A stretch of 64,000 nt of DNA from Microbacterium sp. Marseille-Q6965 (GTDB taxonomy: Bacteria; Actinomycetota; Actinomycetes; Actinomycetales; Microbacteriaceae). Of this stretch, positions 30,831-38,459 are shown piece after piece; the stretch's first letter is position 1, and the number at the start of each line of letters is the position of its first letter. A program made the translations under genes and the position numbers. The notes beneath the pieces were generated by a model that did not search any database, was not told the DNA's origin, and was given only the letters and a program-made list of their open reading frames with translations. The stretch spans positions 310,001 to 374,000 of the forward strand of contig NZ_CAMGZA010000002.1 in assembly GCF_946151065.1 (NCBI RefSeq). The letters run 5' to 3'.

Positions 30831-32072
30831 ATGACGTACGGGGGCGGGGACACCGGGACGCCGTTGCGGGCGCCCCTTCAGCACACGTGGGCGTCGCCGT
30901 TGGCGCAGCCGCCGCACGCGCTCGGCGCCACGATCCCGCAGGCGGCGCCGCAGGAGGCGCACCTGCGGCTGCCGCCCGTGCCGACCAAGGGGCGAGCGCC
31001 GTGGCTGTGGATCTGGATCGTGCTGGCGGTGCTCGCCGTTGCGGTGGTGGGGTACTTCGTCTCCTCGCTGGGAGCCGTGGGCGTGGCGATCACGAGCATC
31101 CTCGCGCTCATTCCGTTCGCGGGCGTCATCCTCACCGTGGTGCTCGTCATCGACCGCTGGGAGCCCGAGCCCCGCTCGCTCATCGTCTTCGCCCTCGCCT
31201 GGGGCGCCGTCGCGGCGATCGCGCTGACGCTGCTCACCATCCCGTTCCTCGACGGGATCGCGGGGGCATGGGGCATGGATCCGCTGATGGCGGAGATCCT
31301 CTCGATCATCCTGCGCGCGCCGCTGCTGGAAGAGGGATGGAAGCTGCTGGGCATCCTGCTCGTGCTGTGGATGGCGCGCAACGCCTTCGACGGTCCGGTG
31401 GACGGGATCGTGTACGGCATGCTCGTCGGCGCGGGATTCGCGTTCACCGAGAACATCCAGTACTTCGTGATCGCCCTGTACTCGGGCGGTATCGGCGGCC
31501 TCGCCGAGAACTTCTTCATGCGGGGCGTGATGTCGCCCTTCGCGCACGCCATGTTCACGGGCGCGATCGGCCTCATGATCGGGCTCGCTCGGCGCGGCGG
31601 ACGCAGCGTGCCGCTGTTCGCGCTGCTCGGCTACGTCCTCGGCGTCGCGCTGCACGCGCTGTGGAACGCCTCGTCGGTGCTCGATCTGTTCTTCCCGAAC
31701 GCCTTCTACACGCTCTACGCGCTCGTCGAGGTGCCGATCTTCGTGCTGTTCATCGTGTGCATCGTGCAGCTGCGCAAGGAGGAGATGCGGCTGACGCGTG
31801 AGCGGCTCGGGGAGTACGCCGAGGCGGGCTGGTTCACCCGCCAGGAGGTCGACATGCTCGCCACGGCCGACGGCCGCCGCGCGGGCAAGCGCTGGGCCGC
31901 GAGCCGCAGCGCGCAGGCGGTCGCGCTCATGAACTCGTTCATCCGAGACGCCACGGCGCTCGCGATGGCCCGCCAGCGCGCGCGGAGCGGACGCGACCCG
32001 GGCGCGGTCGAAGACGAGCACCTCCTGCTGCACCGCGCGGCCGCCACCCGGCGCGCCCTGCTCGCCCCCTGA
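30831..32072 (+). CDS. PrsW-family intramembrane glutamic protease
   Basis: 413 aa with 8-9 membrane helices after a Pro/Gln-rich cytoplasmic N-terminus. PrsW motifs are present: LEEGWK (Glu167-Glu168), FAFTENIQY, SPFAHAMFTG and ALHALWN. PrsW cleaves anti-sigma factors in Bacillus; the actinobacterial substrates are mostly unknown. The C-terminal 100 residues form a soluble helical tail absent from minimal PrsW proteins. Confidence 0.9.
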   Translation: MTYGGGDTGTPLRAPLQHTWASPLAQPPHALGATIPQAAPQEAHLRLPPVPTKGRAPWLWIWIVLAVLAVAVVGYFVSSLGAVGVAITSILALIPFAGVILTVVLVIDRWEPEPRSLIVFALAWGAVAAIALTLLTIPFLDGIAGAWGMDPLMAEILSIILRAPLLEEGWKLLGILLVLWMARNAFDGPVDGIVYGMLVGAGFAFTENIQYFVIALYSGGIGGLAENFFMRGVMSPFAHAMFTGAIGLMIGLARRGGRSVPLFALLGYVLGVALHALWNASSVLDLFFPNAFYTLYALVEVPIFVLFIVCIVQLRKEEMRLTRERLGEYAEAGWFTRQEVDMLATADGRRAGKRWAASRSAQAVALMNSFIRDATALAMARQRARSGRDPGAVEDEHLLLHRAAATRRALLAP

Positions 32073-32124
32073 CGATCGGGGTCTTGACACGTCGCGCACG
32101 GCGGCGCACCCTAGGCATAGGCCA

Positions 32125-32176
32125 CATTCAGCGCCCGGTTGACTCGCAGACATCGTCGCGGCCCGGGCGCTGAATG
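32125..32176. repeat. 14-bp inverted repeat, long-loop hairpin
   Basis: Arms CATTCAGCGCCCGG (32125-32138) and its perfect complement (32163-32176) around a 24-nt loop, in the 187-bp gap between the PrsW and FKBP genes. No T tract follows. A consensus TTGACA lies at 32084-32089, but no well-spaced -10 box goes with it. It may be a terminator, an operator or part of a small RNA. Confidence 0.7.
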
Positions 32177-32247
32177 CTGCGTGGGGCGGATCGCGGAGCC
32201 GCGTTTCGCTCTGAGATGAACCGCGTGTGCCGCCGAGGGCAGCGTGT

Positions 32248-32253
32248 TTTGAT
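32248..32253 (+). promoter_or_regulatory. Weak -10 box of the FKBP gene
   Basis: TTTGAT differs from TANNNT at one position and lies 6 nt before the ATG at 32260, the leaderless spacing. Confidence 0.35.
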
Positions 32254-32259
32254 GGACGC

Positions 32260-32631
32260 ATGAGCGCAGACCGCACCAAGCCCGAGTTCGACGCCCCCGA
32301 GGGGCCCGCGCCCTCCGAGCTCGTCATCCGCGACATCATCGTGGGTGACGGCGCCGAGGCGAAGCCCGGCGACACCGTCACCGTCCACTACGCGGGCGTC
32401 GAGTACGACACCGGCGAGGAGTTCGACTCCTCCTGGAACCGCGGCGAGAGCATCCAGTTCCCGCTGCGCGGGCTCATCCAGGGCTGGCAGGACGGCATCC
32501 CGGGCATGCGGATCGGTGGCCGACGCGAGCTGGTCGTCCCGCCGCACCTCGCCTACGGCCCCGCCGGCGCCGGACACTTCCTCAGCGGCAAGACGCTGAT
32601 CTTCATCATCGACCTCATCGACATCGCCTGA
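32260..32631 (+). CDS. FKBP-type peptidyl-prolyl isomerase
   Basis: 123 aa single-domain FKBP without a signal peptide, so cytosolic. Typical segments are VTVHYAGVEYDTGEEFDSSW, FPLRGLIQGWQDGIPGMRIGG, RRELVVPPHLAYGPAG and LIFIIDLIDI. It catalyses cis-trans isomerisation of prolyl bonds and assists folding. Monocistronic, with its own terminator downstream. Confidence 0.95.
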   Translation: MSADRTKPEFDAPEGPAPSELVIRDIIVGDGAEAKPGDTVTVHYAGVEYDTGEEFDSSWNRGESIQFPLRGLIQGWQDGIPGMRIGGRRELVVPPHLAYGPAGAGHFLSGKTLIFIIDLIDIA

Positions 32632-32642
32632 CAGGCCCCACC

Positions 32643-32686
32643 GAGGCGTCCCGCACCATTCGTCGCGCGGGACGCCTCGCTGTTTT
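32643..32686 (+). terminator. Terminator of the FKBP gene
   Basis: 12-bp perfect stem (GAGGCGTCCCGC / GCGGGACGCCTC) followed by GCTGTTTT, a classic intrinsic terminator 11 nt after the stop. Confidence 0.88.
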
Positions 32687-32715
32687 CCGGATGTTCACCT
32701 CGCACTCGGGAATAT

Positions 32716-32736
32716 ATGCGAGCGCATGGGTATTGT
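32716..32736 (+). promoter_or_regulatory. Promoter region of the YceI-family gene with small palindrome
   Basis: ATGCG-AG-CGCAT lies immediately before a possible -10 box TATTGT (32731-32736). The predicted leader is about 40 nt and ends in AGGAGAG. The palindrome could be an operator; its partner is unknown. Confidence 0.35.
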
Positions 32737-32782
32737 CTTCGGTACATCGCCGTCACGGCACAACTTTTTCTGAGGAGAGAAC

Positions 32783-33331
32783 ATGACCATCGAGATCACC
32801 GGTTACCGCCCCGGCACCTACGCGATCGACCCCTCGCACAGCGAGGTGGGCTTCACCGTCCGCCACATGATGATCTCGAAGGTCAAGGGCGCTTTCCACG
32901 TGATCGAGGGGACGATCGTCGCTCCCGAGAACCCGCTGGAGACGAAGGTCACGGCCAAGGCCGATGTCGCCTCGATCAACACGAAGGACGAGGGCCGCGA
33001 CCAGCACCTGCGCTCGGCCGACTTCTTCGACGCCGAGTCCTACCCCACGATCGAGTTCATCTCGACCGGGGTGCGCATGGAGGGCGCCGACTTCCTCGTC
33101 GACGGTGACCTGACCATCAAGGGCGTCACCAAGCCGGTCACCTTCACGATGGAGCTCGGCGGCTTCGGCGTGGACCCGTGGGGCAACTACAAGGCCGGCG
33201 CGACGGGCACCGCGACGATCGACCGCGAGGAGTTCGGCCTCACCTGGAACGCCGCCCTCGAGACCGGCGGGGTGCTCGTCGGCAAGGACGTCACCATCAC
33301 GCTCGACCTGCAGGCCGCCCTGCAGCAGTAA
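32783..33331 (+). CDS. YceI-family protein
   Basis: 182 aa, a single YceI lipocalin-like domain covering the length (DPSHSEVGFTVRHMMISKVKG, DFFDAESYPTIEFIS, KPVTFTMELGG). No signal peptide, so cytosolic. YceI folds bind isoprenoid chains such as polyprenyl quinones. An AGGAGAG ribosome site precedes the ATG. Confidence 0.93.
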   Translation: MTIEITGYRPGTYAIDPSHSEVGFTVRHMMISKVKGAFHVIEGTIVAPENPLETKVTAKADVASINTKDEGRDQHLRSADFFDAESYPTIEFISTGVRMEGADFLVDGDLTIKGVTKPVTFTMELGGFGVDPWGNYKAGATGTATIDREEFGLTWNAALETGGVLVGKDVTITLDLQAALQQ

Positions 33332-33350
33332 TCACCTCCGCGTCCGCATC

Positions 33351-33384
33351 GAGGGGGCGGGTGCCGCACGGCGCCCGCCCCCTC
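33351..33384. terminator. Bidirectional terminator, YceI and MFS genes
   Basis: 14-bp stem (GAGGGGGCGGGTGC with GCGCCCGCCCCCTC, one G-U) and 6-nt loop in the 72-nt gap between converging genes. Confidence 0.75.
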
Positions 33385-33403
33385 GGCGTGTCCGCGGTCC
33401 GCG

Positions 33404-34714
33404 CTACGGCGTGGGGTGCGCGGCGTCGTAGGAGCGGAAGCGGTGCGCGACGCGCAGGATCGTCGCCACGATCGCGACGATGAGCACGCCGCCGATGAGC
33501 GGGGGCACCCACAGGGCGACCCCGGCGAGCGCGCCGGTGTAGAGCGCCCCGAGACGCGGCCCGCCCGCGACGACGACCATGAAGATGCCCTGCAGCCGGC
33601 CCCGCACGGCGTCGGGGACGGCCGCCTGCAGCATCGTCTGGCGGAAGATCGAGCTGACGTTGTCGGCCGCGCCGGTGAGCGCGAGGCAGAGGCACGCCAG
33701 CGCGATCAGCGGGACGTTCGGCCGTTCGGGGGTGACACCGTTCGCGCCCGGCCAACCCTGCGCCGCCACCAGCAGCACCAGTCCGAACAGGGCGGTCGCG
33801 ACGCCGAATGCCTGGATCGCCCGCGCGATGCCGAGCCCCTGGCGCCGGACCGTGCCGATGCGCCCCGAGAACAGGCTCGACGCGAGCACGCCGGCGGCGA
33901 TCGCCGCCATGAGCAGGCCCGAGGTGACCTCGCCGCCGCCGAGCAGCACGACGCCGACCGCGGGGAAGAGCGCGATGGGGTGCCCGAAGGTCATGGCGAC
34001 GACGTCGAGGATGAACTGCATCCGGATGTTCGGCGCGACCTTCAGGAACGCCAACCCATCGAGCACGGAGCGAAGGCCGGGGCGCTCGCTCTGGCCCTCC
34101 GGTCGCAGCCGCGGCAGGGTGGCAAGGCCCAGGAAGAGCGAGAGGGTGAGGACGGCATCGATCGTGTAGGTGATCGGGTAGCCAAACCCGGCGACGAGCG
34201 CGCCACCCACCGCGGGGCCCACGAGCACCATGACGCCGGAGGTGATCCCCGTCAGCGCGGCGGCCGCGGCGATGAGGTGCGGGCCCACCAGCTTCGGCGT
34301 CATCGCCATCTTGGTCGCGCTCGCCACCGTGCTCGCGGCGGAGTTGACGATCGACAGGCCGTACAGCCACCACACGTCGATGTGCCCGGTCCAGGCGAGG
34401 ACCGCAAGCAGCAGGGTCGAACTCCACCCCACCGTCGCGGCGGTCAGCGCCACGGTGCGGCGGTCGAAGTGGTCGGCGAGCATGCCGCCGTACAGTCCCG
34501 CCACGATCATGGGCACGAGGCCCGCCACGGCGATCATCGAGACGGCGAACGTCGACGACGTCAGCGCGTACATGTGCAGCATCACGGCCGTGATCGTGAG
34601 CTGACTGCCGAGTCCGCCGAGCAGCGTGCCGAGCCAGAGCCGCGCGAACGCGGGGCTCTCCTTCAGGGGCCGGGTGTCGACGAAGTGGCTACGGCGGGCG
34701 GTGTGTTCGCTCAC
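33404..34714 (-). CDS. MFS transporter (drug-efflux type)
   Basis: 436 aa with about twelve membrane helices. The loop between helices 2 and 3 reads GGMLADHFDRRTVAL, the MFS motif A. Overall pattern suits the DHA3-type exporters (MefA-like) that expel drugs. The start is GTG 34714. It overlaps the stop of a 17-codon leaderless ORF (GTGA), which suggests translation by coupling. It converges on the YceI gene. Confidence 0.88.
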   Translation of the reverse strand: MSEHTARRSHFVDTRPLKESPAFARLWLGTLLGGLGSQLTITAVMLHMYALTSSTFAVSMIAVAGLVPMIVAGLYGGMLADHFDRRTVALTAATVGWSSTLLLAVLAWTGHIDVWWLYGLSIVNSAASTVASATKMAMTPKLVGPHLIAAAAALTGITSGVMVLVGPAVGGALVAGFGYPITYTIDAVLTLSLFLGLATLPRLRPEGQSERPGLRSVLDGLAFLKVAPNIRMQFILDVVAMTFGHPIALFPAVGVVLLGGGEVTSGLLMAAIAAGVLASSLFSGRIGTVRRQGLGIARAIQAFGVATALFGLVLLVAAQGWPGANGVTPERPNVPLIALACLCLALTGAADNVSSIFRQTMLQAAVPDAVRGRLQGIFMVVVAGGPRLGALYTGALAGVALWVPPLIGGVLIVAIVATILRVAHRFRSYDAAHPTP

Positions 34715-34764
34715 GAGAGCGGGCGCGTCCGGCTGCCGGACCGGGTGGGGGCGGTGTGGTGCAC
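34711..34764 (-). CDS. 17-aa leaderless upstream ORF of the MFS gene
   Basis: GTG 34764 lies exactly 6 nt after a TAGGGT -10 box. The frame reads VHHTAPTRSGSRTRPLS and its TGA overlaps the MFS GTG by four bases. The peptide has no recognisable feature. The likely role is to bring ribosomes to the MFS start, which lacks a good ribosome site. Confidence 0.5.
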   Translation of the reverse strand: MHHTAPTRSGSRTRPLS

Positions 34765-34770
34765 GGATCG

Positions 34771-34776
34771 ACCCTA
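34771..34776 (-). promoter_or_regulatory. -10 box of the MFS gene and its upstream ORF
   Basis: TAGGGT on the minus strand, 6 nt before GTG 34764. Confidence 0.55.
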
Positions 34777-34831
34777 GTGCGTGGCGCGTGCGTCGCCCCG
34801 CCCCGGGGCGCGCAGCCGGCTCGATCGCTGG

Positions 34832-34837
34832 TAGACT
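34832..34837 (+). promoter_or_regulatory. -10 box of rpsO
   Basis: TAGACT, giving a leader of about 85 nt that ends in GAGGAGAGAGG. The leader may fold for S15 autoregulation as in other bacteria, but I could not identify a specific structure. Confidence 0.5.
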
Positions 34838-34928
34838 CCTTTGGTTGCCGTTCGATCGGCCGCGGATAAAGAGAGCTCACGCATGAGGCGTCGGGCGCCG
34901 CGCAACGAGGAGAGAGGGGATCGGTTCT

Positions 34929-35198
34929 ATGGCACTGGAAGCAGACGTCAAGAAGGCGATCATCGAAGAGTACGCGACGCACCCCGGTGACACCGGTTCC
35001 CCCGAGGTGCAGGTCGCGCTGCTGTCGCAGCGCATCAAGGACCTCACGGAGCACCTGAAGGAGCACAAGCACGACCACCACTCGCGTCGTGGCCTGTTCC
35101 TGCTCGTGGGTCAGCGCCGTCGACTGCTCGGCTACCTCCAGGACATCGACATCGAGCGCTACCGCTCGCTGATCGAGCGTCTCGGACTGCGTCGCTGA
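34929..35198 (+). CDS. rpsO: 30S ribosomal protein S15
   Basis: 89 aa, the usual S15 length, with the conserved segments [34 protein letters not shown] and [11 protein letters not shown]15 nucleates the central domain of the small subunit by binding 16S rRNA. In many Actinobacteria it lies close to pnp; here about 7.8 kb separates the two. Confidence 0.98.
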   Translation: MALEADVKKAIIEEYATHPGDTGSPEVQVALLSQRIKDLTEHLKEHKHDHHSRRGLFLLVGQRRRLLGYLQDIDIERYRSLIERLGLRR

Positions 35199-35229
35199 CG
35201 CGGAGCGAGCGAGCAGAGCGCACCAGCGT

Positions 35230-36045
35230 TCAATCGTCTTCCGGAAGGCCCGTCCCAGGTGTGGGGCGGGCCTTCTTCGTGCGCTCTGCGTCCGTCGGGC
35301 GCGCGTCCGGGTAACCGAGGTGGCGGTGCGACACCGGTTCGATGCCCGTCACCGTCGCCCAACCCTCCGCCAGCAGCGCCGCGTCGCTGCCGGGAAGGGG
35401 CGTGTTCGGCAGATCCTCGACCGCGAGGCGCAGGTGCCCCGCGCCGCGCTCACTGAGCGTGGTCTGGACGATGCCGAACGGCGCCAGCGGGGCCTCCCGG
35501 ATGCCGCGCTGCCTGTCGGTGTTCGGCACATTGAGGTTGAGCACCGCGCCCGCCGCCAGGGACTGCAGAAACGGCACCAACGACAGGGCGGCCTCGGCGG
35601 CCTCTCGCCAATGGAACGCCTCGGGGTGCATGCCCACGTCGAGCGAGACCGCCACGGCGCGCGCGCCGTTGAGGCCGCCGGTGAGCGCCGCGCCCACCGT
35701 TCCGGAGTGGAGGATCGCGCGCCCGACGTTCGCGCCGTGGTTCACGCCGCTCAGCACGAGCTCGGGGGGATCGCCGAACGCCCCGTGCGCGGCGATGAGG
35801 GCGATGAGGCCGGGGCCGCCGCGCACGGCGAAGGCGGGCAGGTCCTCGAGGCCCTCGAGCGTGCGGCGATCGACCGCGATCCTGCCGTCCTCCTCGCCGG
35901 CGACGATCGCGGCGCTCGTGCCACTGGATTGGCGCTCGGGCGCCGCGACGGTCACGTCGAGGCCCCGCTGCGCCGCGGCCCTTGCCAGCGCCGCCAGGCC
36001 CGGCGCGTCGATGCCGTCGTCGTTCGTGACGAGCACCCGCGTCAT
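35230..36045 (-). CDS. surE: 5'/3'-nucleotidase SurE
   Basis: 271 aa. The N-terminal motif VLVTNDDGIDAPG supplies the metal-binding Asp pair, and SGVNHGANVG is the conserved Asn/Gly loop. SurE is a metal-dependent phosphatase acting on nucleoside monophosphates. The ATG overlaps the PfkB stop by four bases. The last 15 codons are encoded by the hairpin that appears to terminate rpsO from the other strand. Confidence 0.93.
   Translation of the reverse strand: MTRVLVTNDDGIDAPGLAALARAAAQRGLDVTVAAPERQSSGTSAAIVAGEEDGRIAVDRRTLEGLEDLPAFAVRGGPGLIALIAAHGAFGDPPELVLSGVNHGANVGRAILHSGTVGAALTGGLNGARAVAVSLDVGMHPEAFHWREAAEAALSLVPFLQSLAAGAVLNLNVPNTDRQRGIREAPLAPFGIVQTTLSERGAGHLRLAVEDLPNTPLPGSDAALLAEGWATVTGIEPVSHRHLGYPDARPTDAERTKKARPTPGTGLPEDD
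35244..35275 (+). terminator. rpsO terminator embedded in the surE 3' end
   Basis: 13-bp stem (GAAGGCCCGTCCC with GGGGCGGGCCTTC, one G-U) followed by TTCG, 45 nt after the rpsO stop. The same bases encode the C-terminus of SurE on the other strand. Confidence 0.75.
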
Positions 36046-37049
36046 CGGTCGTCCCGTTCGGTCGGGTTCGTGTCGCTCGCCAGCGCGGCGAGGTCTCCGG
36101 GGCTGAGGTGCGGGGTGGCGGCGCCGTCGCCGCGCGACAGGGTCCGCGCCCGGACGGCCTCGCGCAGCCGCTCGATCGTGCCGGTCTCGCCCGTGCCGAG
36201 CCCGTGGCGGGTGACGTTGAGCGCGCCGGCGGCCGCGCCCAGCGTGACGGCGTCGCGCAGCGACTCGCCGAGGGCCAGGCCGGCGCACAGCCCCGCCGTG
36301 AGCGAGTCACCCGCGCCGCGGGTGTCGGCCGCCTCGAGCCGGGGCGGCGAGATCTCCACGGCACCCTCGGCGTCGAGCAGCAGCAGTGGCTCGCTCGCTC
36401 GCGTCACGACGACGGCCCCGGCGCCCCGCGCGCGTAGCCGCGCCATCGCCTCCAGCACGGCCTCCGGTTCGTCGCCGTCGAGCAGCTCGTCGTCGCGCAG
36501 CTCCTCGTCACTGACCTTCAGCACGTCGACCCCGCCCTCGAGGGCGGCGAGCAGGCGCTCGCCCGAGAGGTCGACGACGACCCGCGCTCCTCCCTCGCGC
36601 AGGTCCGCCGCGAGTCGACGGTAGGTGTCGGCGGGCAGGGTGCCGTCGCCGTCGGGTCCGCTGAGACTCACGAGCCCGCTGTCGAGACCCTCCCGCAGCG
36701 CGATGCCGTACAGCTCGTCGAGCTCGTGTCGGCCGATCGCGTCGCCGGCCGTCTCGGCCACCGGCAGACGCTCGCCGCCGCGCCGGTCATGCACGTACGA
36801 CGCGCCCCGCCCCGAGCGCTCCACGGCCGCCACGGTGAAGCCCTCGTTCTCGAGCAGATCGCGCACGACGCGTCCGATCTCGCCCGTGAGCACGCAGCAC
36901 AGCGTGACCGAGGCGCCGAGCCGGCGCATCATCCGCGCCTGCCAGACCCCTTGCCCGCCGGCGTGCACGTGGATGTCCGGGCCGGCTTCGTGGTCCTCGA
37001 TCGTGACGGTGAGGGCGGGGGAGGGGGCGAAGATCGTGACATCGCTCAT
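36042..37049 (-). CDS. PfkB-family carbohydrate kinase
   Basis: 335 aa ribokinase-fold kinase. The C-terminal catalytic motif DTRGAGDSLTAGL is intact with its base Asp. The N-terminal sugar-binding motif, normally GGKGxN, reads GGQGVWQA (residues 31-38), so the conserved Lys and Asn are replaced. Tagatose-6-phosphate or 1-phosphofructokinase relatives fit best, but the substrate is open. The ATG overlaps a 12-codon leaderless ORF (ATGA), and surE follows with another ATGA overlap. Confidence 0.85.
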   Translation of the reverse strand: MSDVTIFAPSPALTVTIEDHEAGPDIHVHAGGQGVWQARMMRRLGASVTLCCVLTGEIGRVVRDLLENEGFTVAAVERSGRGASYVHDRRGGERLPVAETAGDAIGRHELDELYGIALREGLDSGLVSLSGPDGDGTLPADTYRRLAADLREGGARVVVDLSGERLLAALEGGVDVLKVSDEELRDDELLDGDEPEAVLEAMARLRARGAGAVVVTRASEPLLLLDAEGAVEISPPRLEAADTRGAGDSLTAGLCAGLALGESLRDAVTLGAAAGALNVTRHGLGTGETGTIERLREAVRARTLSRGDGAATPHLSPGDLAALASDTNPTERDDR

Positions 37050-37084
37050 GGCATGCTCGCTTCCGTTCGCGCGGTGCTGGGCAT
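37046..37084 (-). CDS. 12-aa leaderless upstream ORF of the PfkB gene
   Basis: ATG 37084 lies 6 nt after TAGCGT. It reads MPSTARTEASMP and stops at a TGA that overlaps the PfkB ATG by four bases. This is the same architecture as before the MFS, acyltransferase and histidine phosphatase genes. Confidence 0.5.
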   Translation of the reverse strand: MPSTARTEASMP

Positions 37085-37090
37085 GCCGTC

Positions 37091-37096
37091 ACGCTA
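37091..37096 (-). promoter_or_regulatory. -10 box of the PfkB-surE operon
   Basis: TAGCGT on the minus strand, 6 nt before the ATG of the 12-codon ORF. Confidence 0.55.
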
Positions 37097-37162
37097 CGAT
37101 GCGTCGGCGCCGCTTTCACCCCCTTGCGCCCCGAACCCGCCGTCGCTAGCCGGGCGGGCGCC

Positions 37163-38302
37163 TCAAGCGGAACCGCGCGGGGGATCCGCGGGCCGGCGCG
37201 ATCCCGTGGGGTCGTTGCGGCGGGCACGCGGGGCGACCGACGGGTCGGCGAACAGCCATGTCGCCCGCGGCTCGATCAGCGGCCGGAAGACGATGCGCAC
37301 CGGGCGCGTGGCGAGCAGGAAGGCGATCATCACCGACAGGGCGCACACGGTGGGCAGCCACAGCCATGTCGGCTCCAGGTCGCGCAGCACGCCGGACTCG
37401 CGGAAGGGGTACAGCACGAACGAGTGCAGGAGGTAGACGTACATCGTGTACTGCCCGAAGCGGGTGAGGAAGGTGTCGCGGCGGGGCAGGAGCGCAAAGA
37501 AGGCGGCGGACAGCGCGAGGCCCGCGGCGATCGTGCCGAGCCGCGCGAGGCCGCCCCACCAGTGGCCGCCGGAGATGAGCCCGCCGTAGTCGTCGTCGTA
37601 GAAGAACCAGTAACGCAGCTCGATCTCGCGCCAGGTGTCGATCCCCGCCCACGCGATCCATCCGGCGATCGCGAACACCGCCACCGCCGCGACGCGCGTC
37701 CACCACGGCCGCCACTCGATCAGCCGCAGGCGATCCACGACGCCGCGGTCGCGCAGCCACCAGCCCAGCGCGAAGAACGGCAGGAACCCGAGGGTGCGCG
37801 AGAGCGAGAACGTGCTGTCGACGTTGGGCAGATAGCCCACCCCGACCGAGATGACCAGCGTCCACAACAGCGGCCAGCGCAGCAGGGCGAGGTAGGGCAG
37901 CACGAGGCGGAAGATGCCGAGCGCCAGCAGGAACCACAGCGTCCACGACGGCTCGGTGAGGTTCGGCTCGGCCTCGCCCTCGACGAGCAGCTTGGTGAGC
38001 CACCACAGCAGCTCGAAGATCACGTAGGGGACGAGGATGTCGGTGATGACGCGTGCCATCTGCCGGGCGTTCGGCGCGTCCGACTTCGAGAAGTAGCCCG
38101 AGATGATGGCGAACGCCGGCATGTGGAACGCGTAGATCGTCAGGTAGAGCGCGTAGGCGATGTCGGAGTCGTAGATGAGCCGCTGCACGGCGTGGCCGAG
38201 CACGACGAGCACGATGCATGCGAAGCGCGCGTTGTCCCAGAAGGGCACGCGGCGTTTGGGGCGTCGCGTGGGGACGCTGGCGGTGGGGGGCGGGGTGCTC
38301 AT
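37163..38302 (-). CDS. Membrane acyltransferase (acyltransferase 3 / fucose 4-O-acetylase type)
   Basis: 379 aa with about ten membrane helices. The N-terminus WDNARFACIVLVVLGHAVQ carries the Arg and His-containing motif of this family, and FHMPAFAIISGYFSK is the next conserved segment. Such proteins O-acetylate or succinylate surface sugars from cytosolic acyl-CoA. The polar C-terminal tail (about 35 residues) is low complexity. The ATG overlaps the stop of an 11-codon leaderless ORF. Confidence 0.85.
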   Translation of the reverse strand: MSTPPPTASVPTRRPKRRVPFWDNARFACIVLVVLGHAVQRLIYDSDIAYALYLTIYAFHMPAFAIISGYFSKSDAPNARQMARVITDILVPYVIFELLWWLTKLLVEGEAEPNLTEPSWTLWFLLALGIFRLVLPYLALLRWPLLWTLVISVGVGYLPNVDSTFSLSRTLGFLPFFALGWWLRDRGVVDRLRLIEWRPWWTRVAAVAVFAIAGWIAWAGIDTWREIELRYWFFYDDDYGGLISGGHWWGGLARLGTIAAGLALSAAFFALLPRRDTFLTRFGQYTMYVYLLHSFVLYPFRESGVLRDLEPTWLWLPTVCALSVMIAFLLATRPVRIVFRPLIEPRATWLFADPSVAPRARRNDPTGSRRPADPPRGSA

Positions 38303-38334
38303 GCGGCTTCCTCCGTCGGCTGGGCGCGTCGCAT
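38299..38334 (-). CDS. 11-aa leaderless upstream ORF of the acyltransferase gene
   Basis: ATG 38334 lies 7 nt after TAACGT. It reads MRRAQPTEEAA and its TGA overlaps the acyltransferase ATG by four bases. A GGAGG within this ORF (on the minus strand) may also serve the main start. Confidence 0.45.
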   Translation of the reverse strand: MRRAQPTEEAA

Positions 38335-38341
38335 CACCCCG

Positions 38342-38347
38342 ACGTTA
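38342..38347 (-). promoter_or_regulatory. -10 box of the acyltransferase gene and its upstream ORF
   Basis: TAACGT on the minus strand, 7 nt before ATG 38334. Confidence 0.5.
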
Positions 38348-38422
38348 CCGGCGCGATCAGCCGTCCCCCCGGCGCGGCGGGCCGAGCCGGGGAATAGATT
38401 CGACGTGCCGGCGTTGCAGGAG

Positions 38423-38428
38423 TATATT
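38423..38428 (+). promoter_or_regulatory. Possible -10 box of the monooxygenase operon
   Basis: TATATT, giving a leader of about 25 nt with CGGAG before the ATG at 38460. Confidence 0.45.
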
Positions 38429-38459
38429 CAGCCGCATAGAAACGGATCGGAGCCTCGCA

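Noticed and set aside
32084..32118. TTGACA with TAGGCA as a sigma-70 type promoter
   Set aside because: The spacing is 22 nt instead of about 17, and the -10 candidate lacks the final T.
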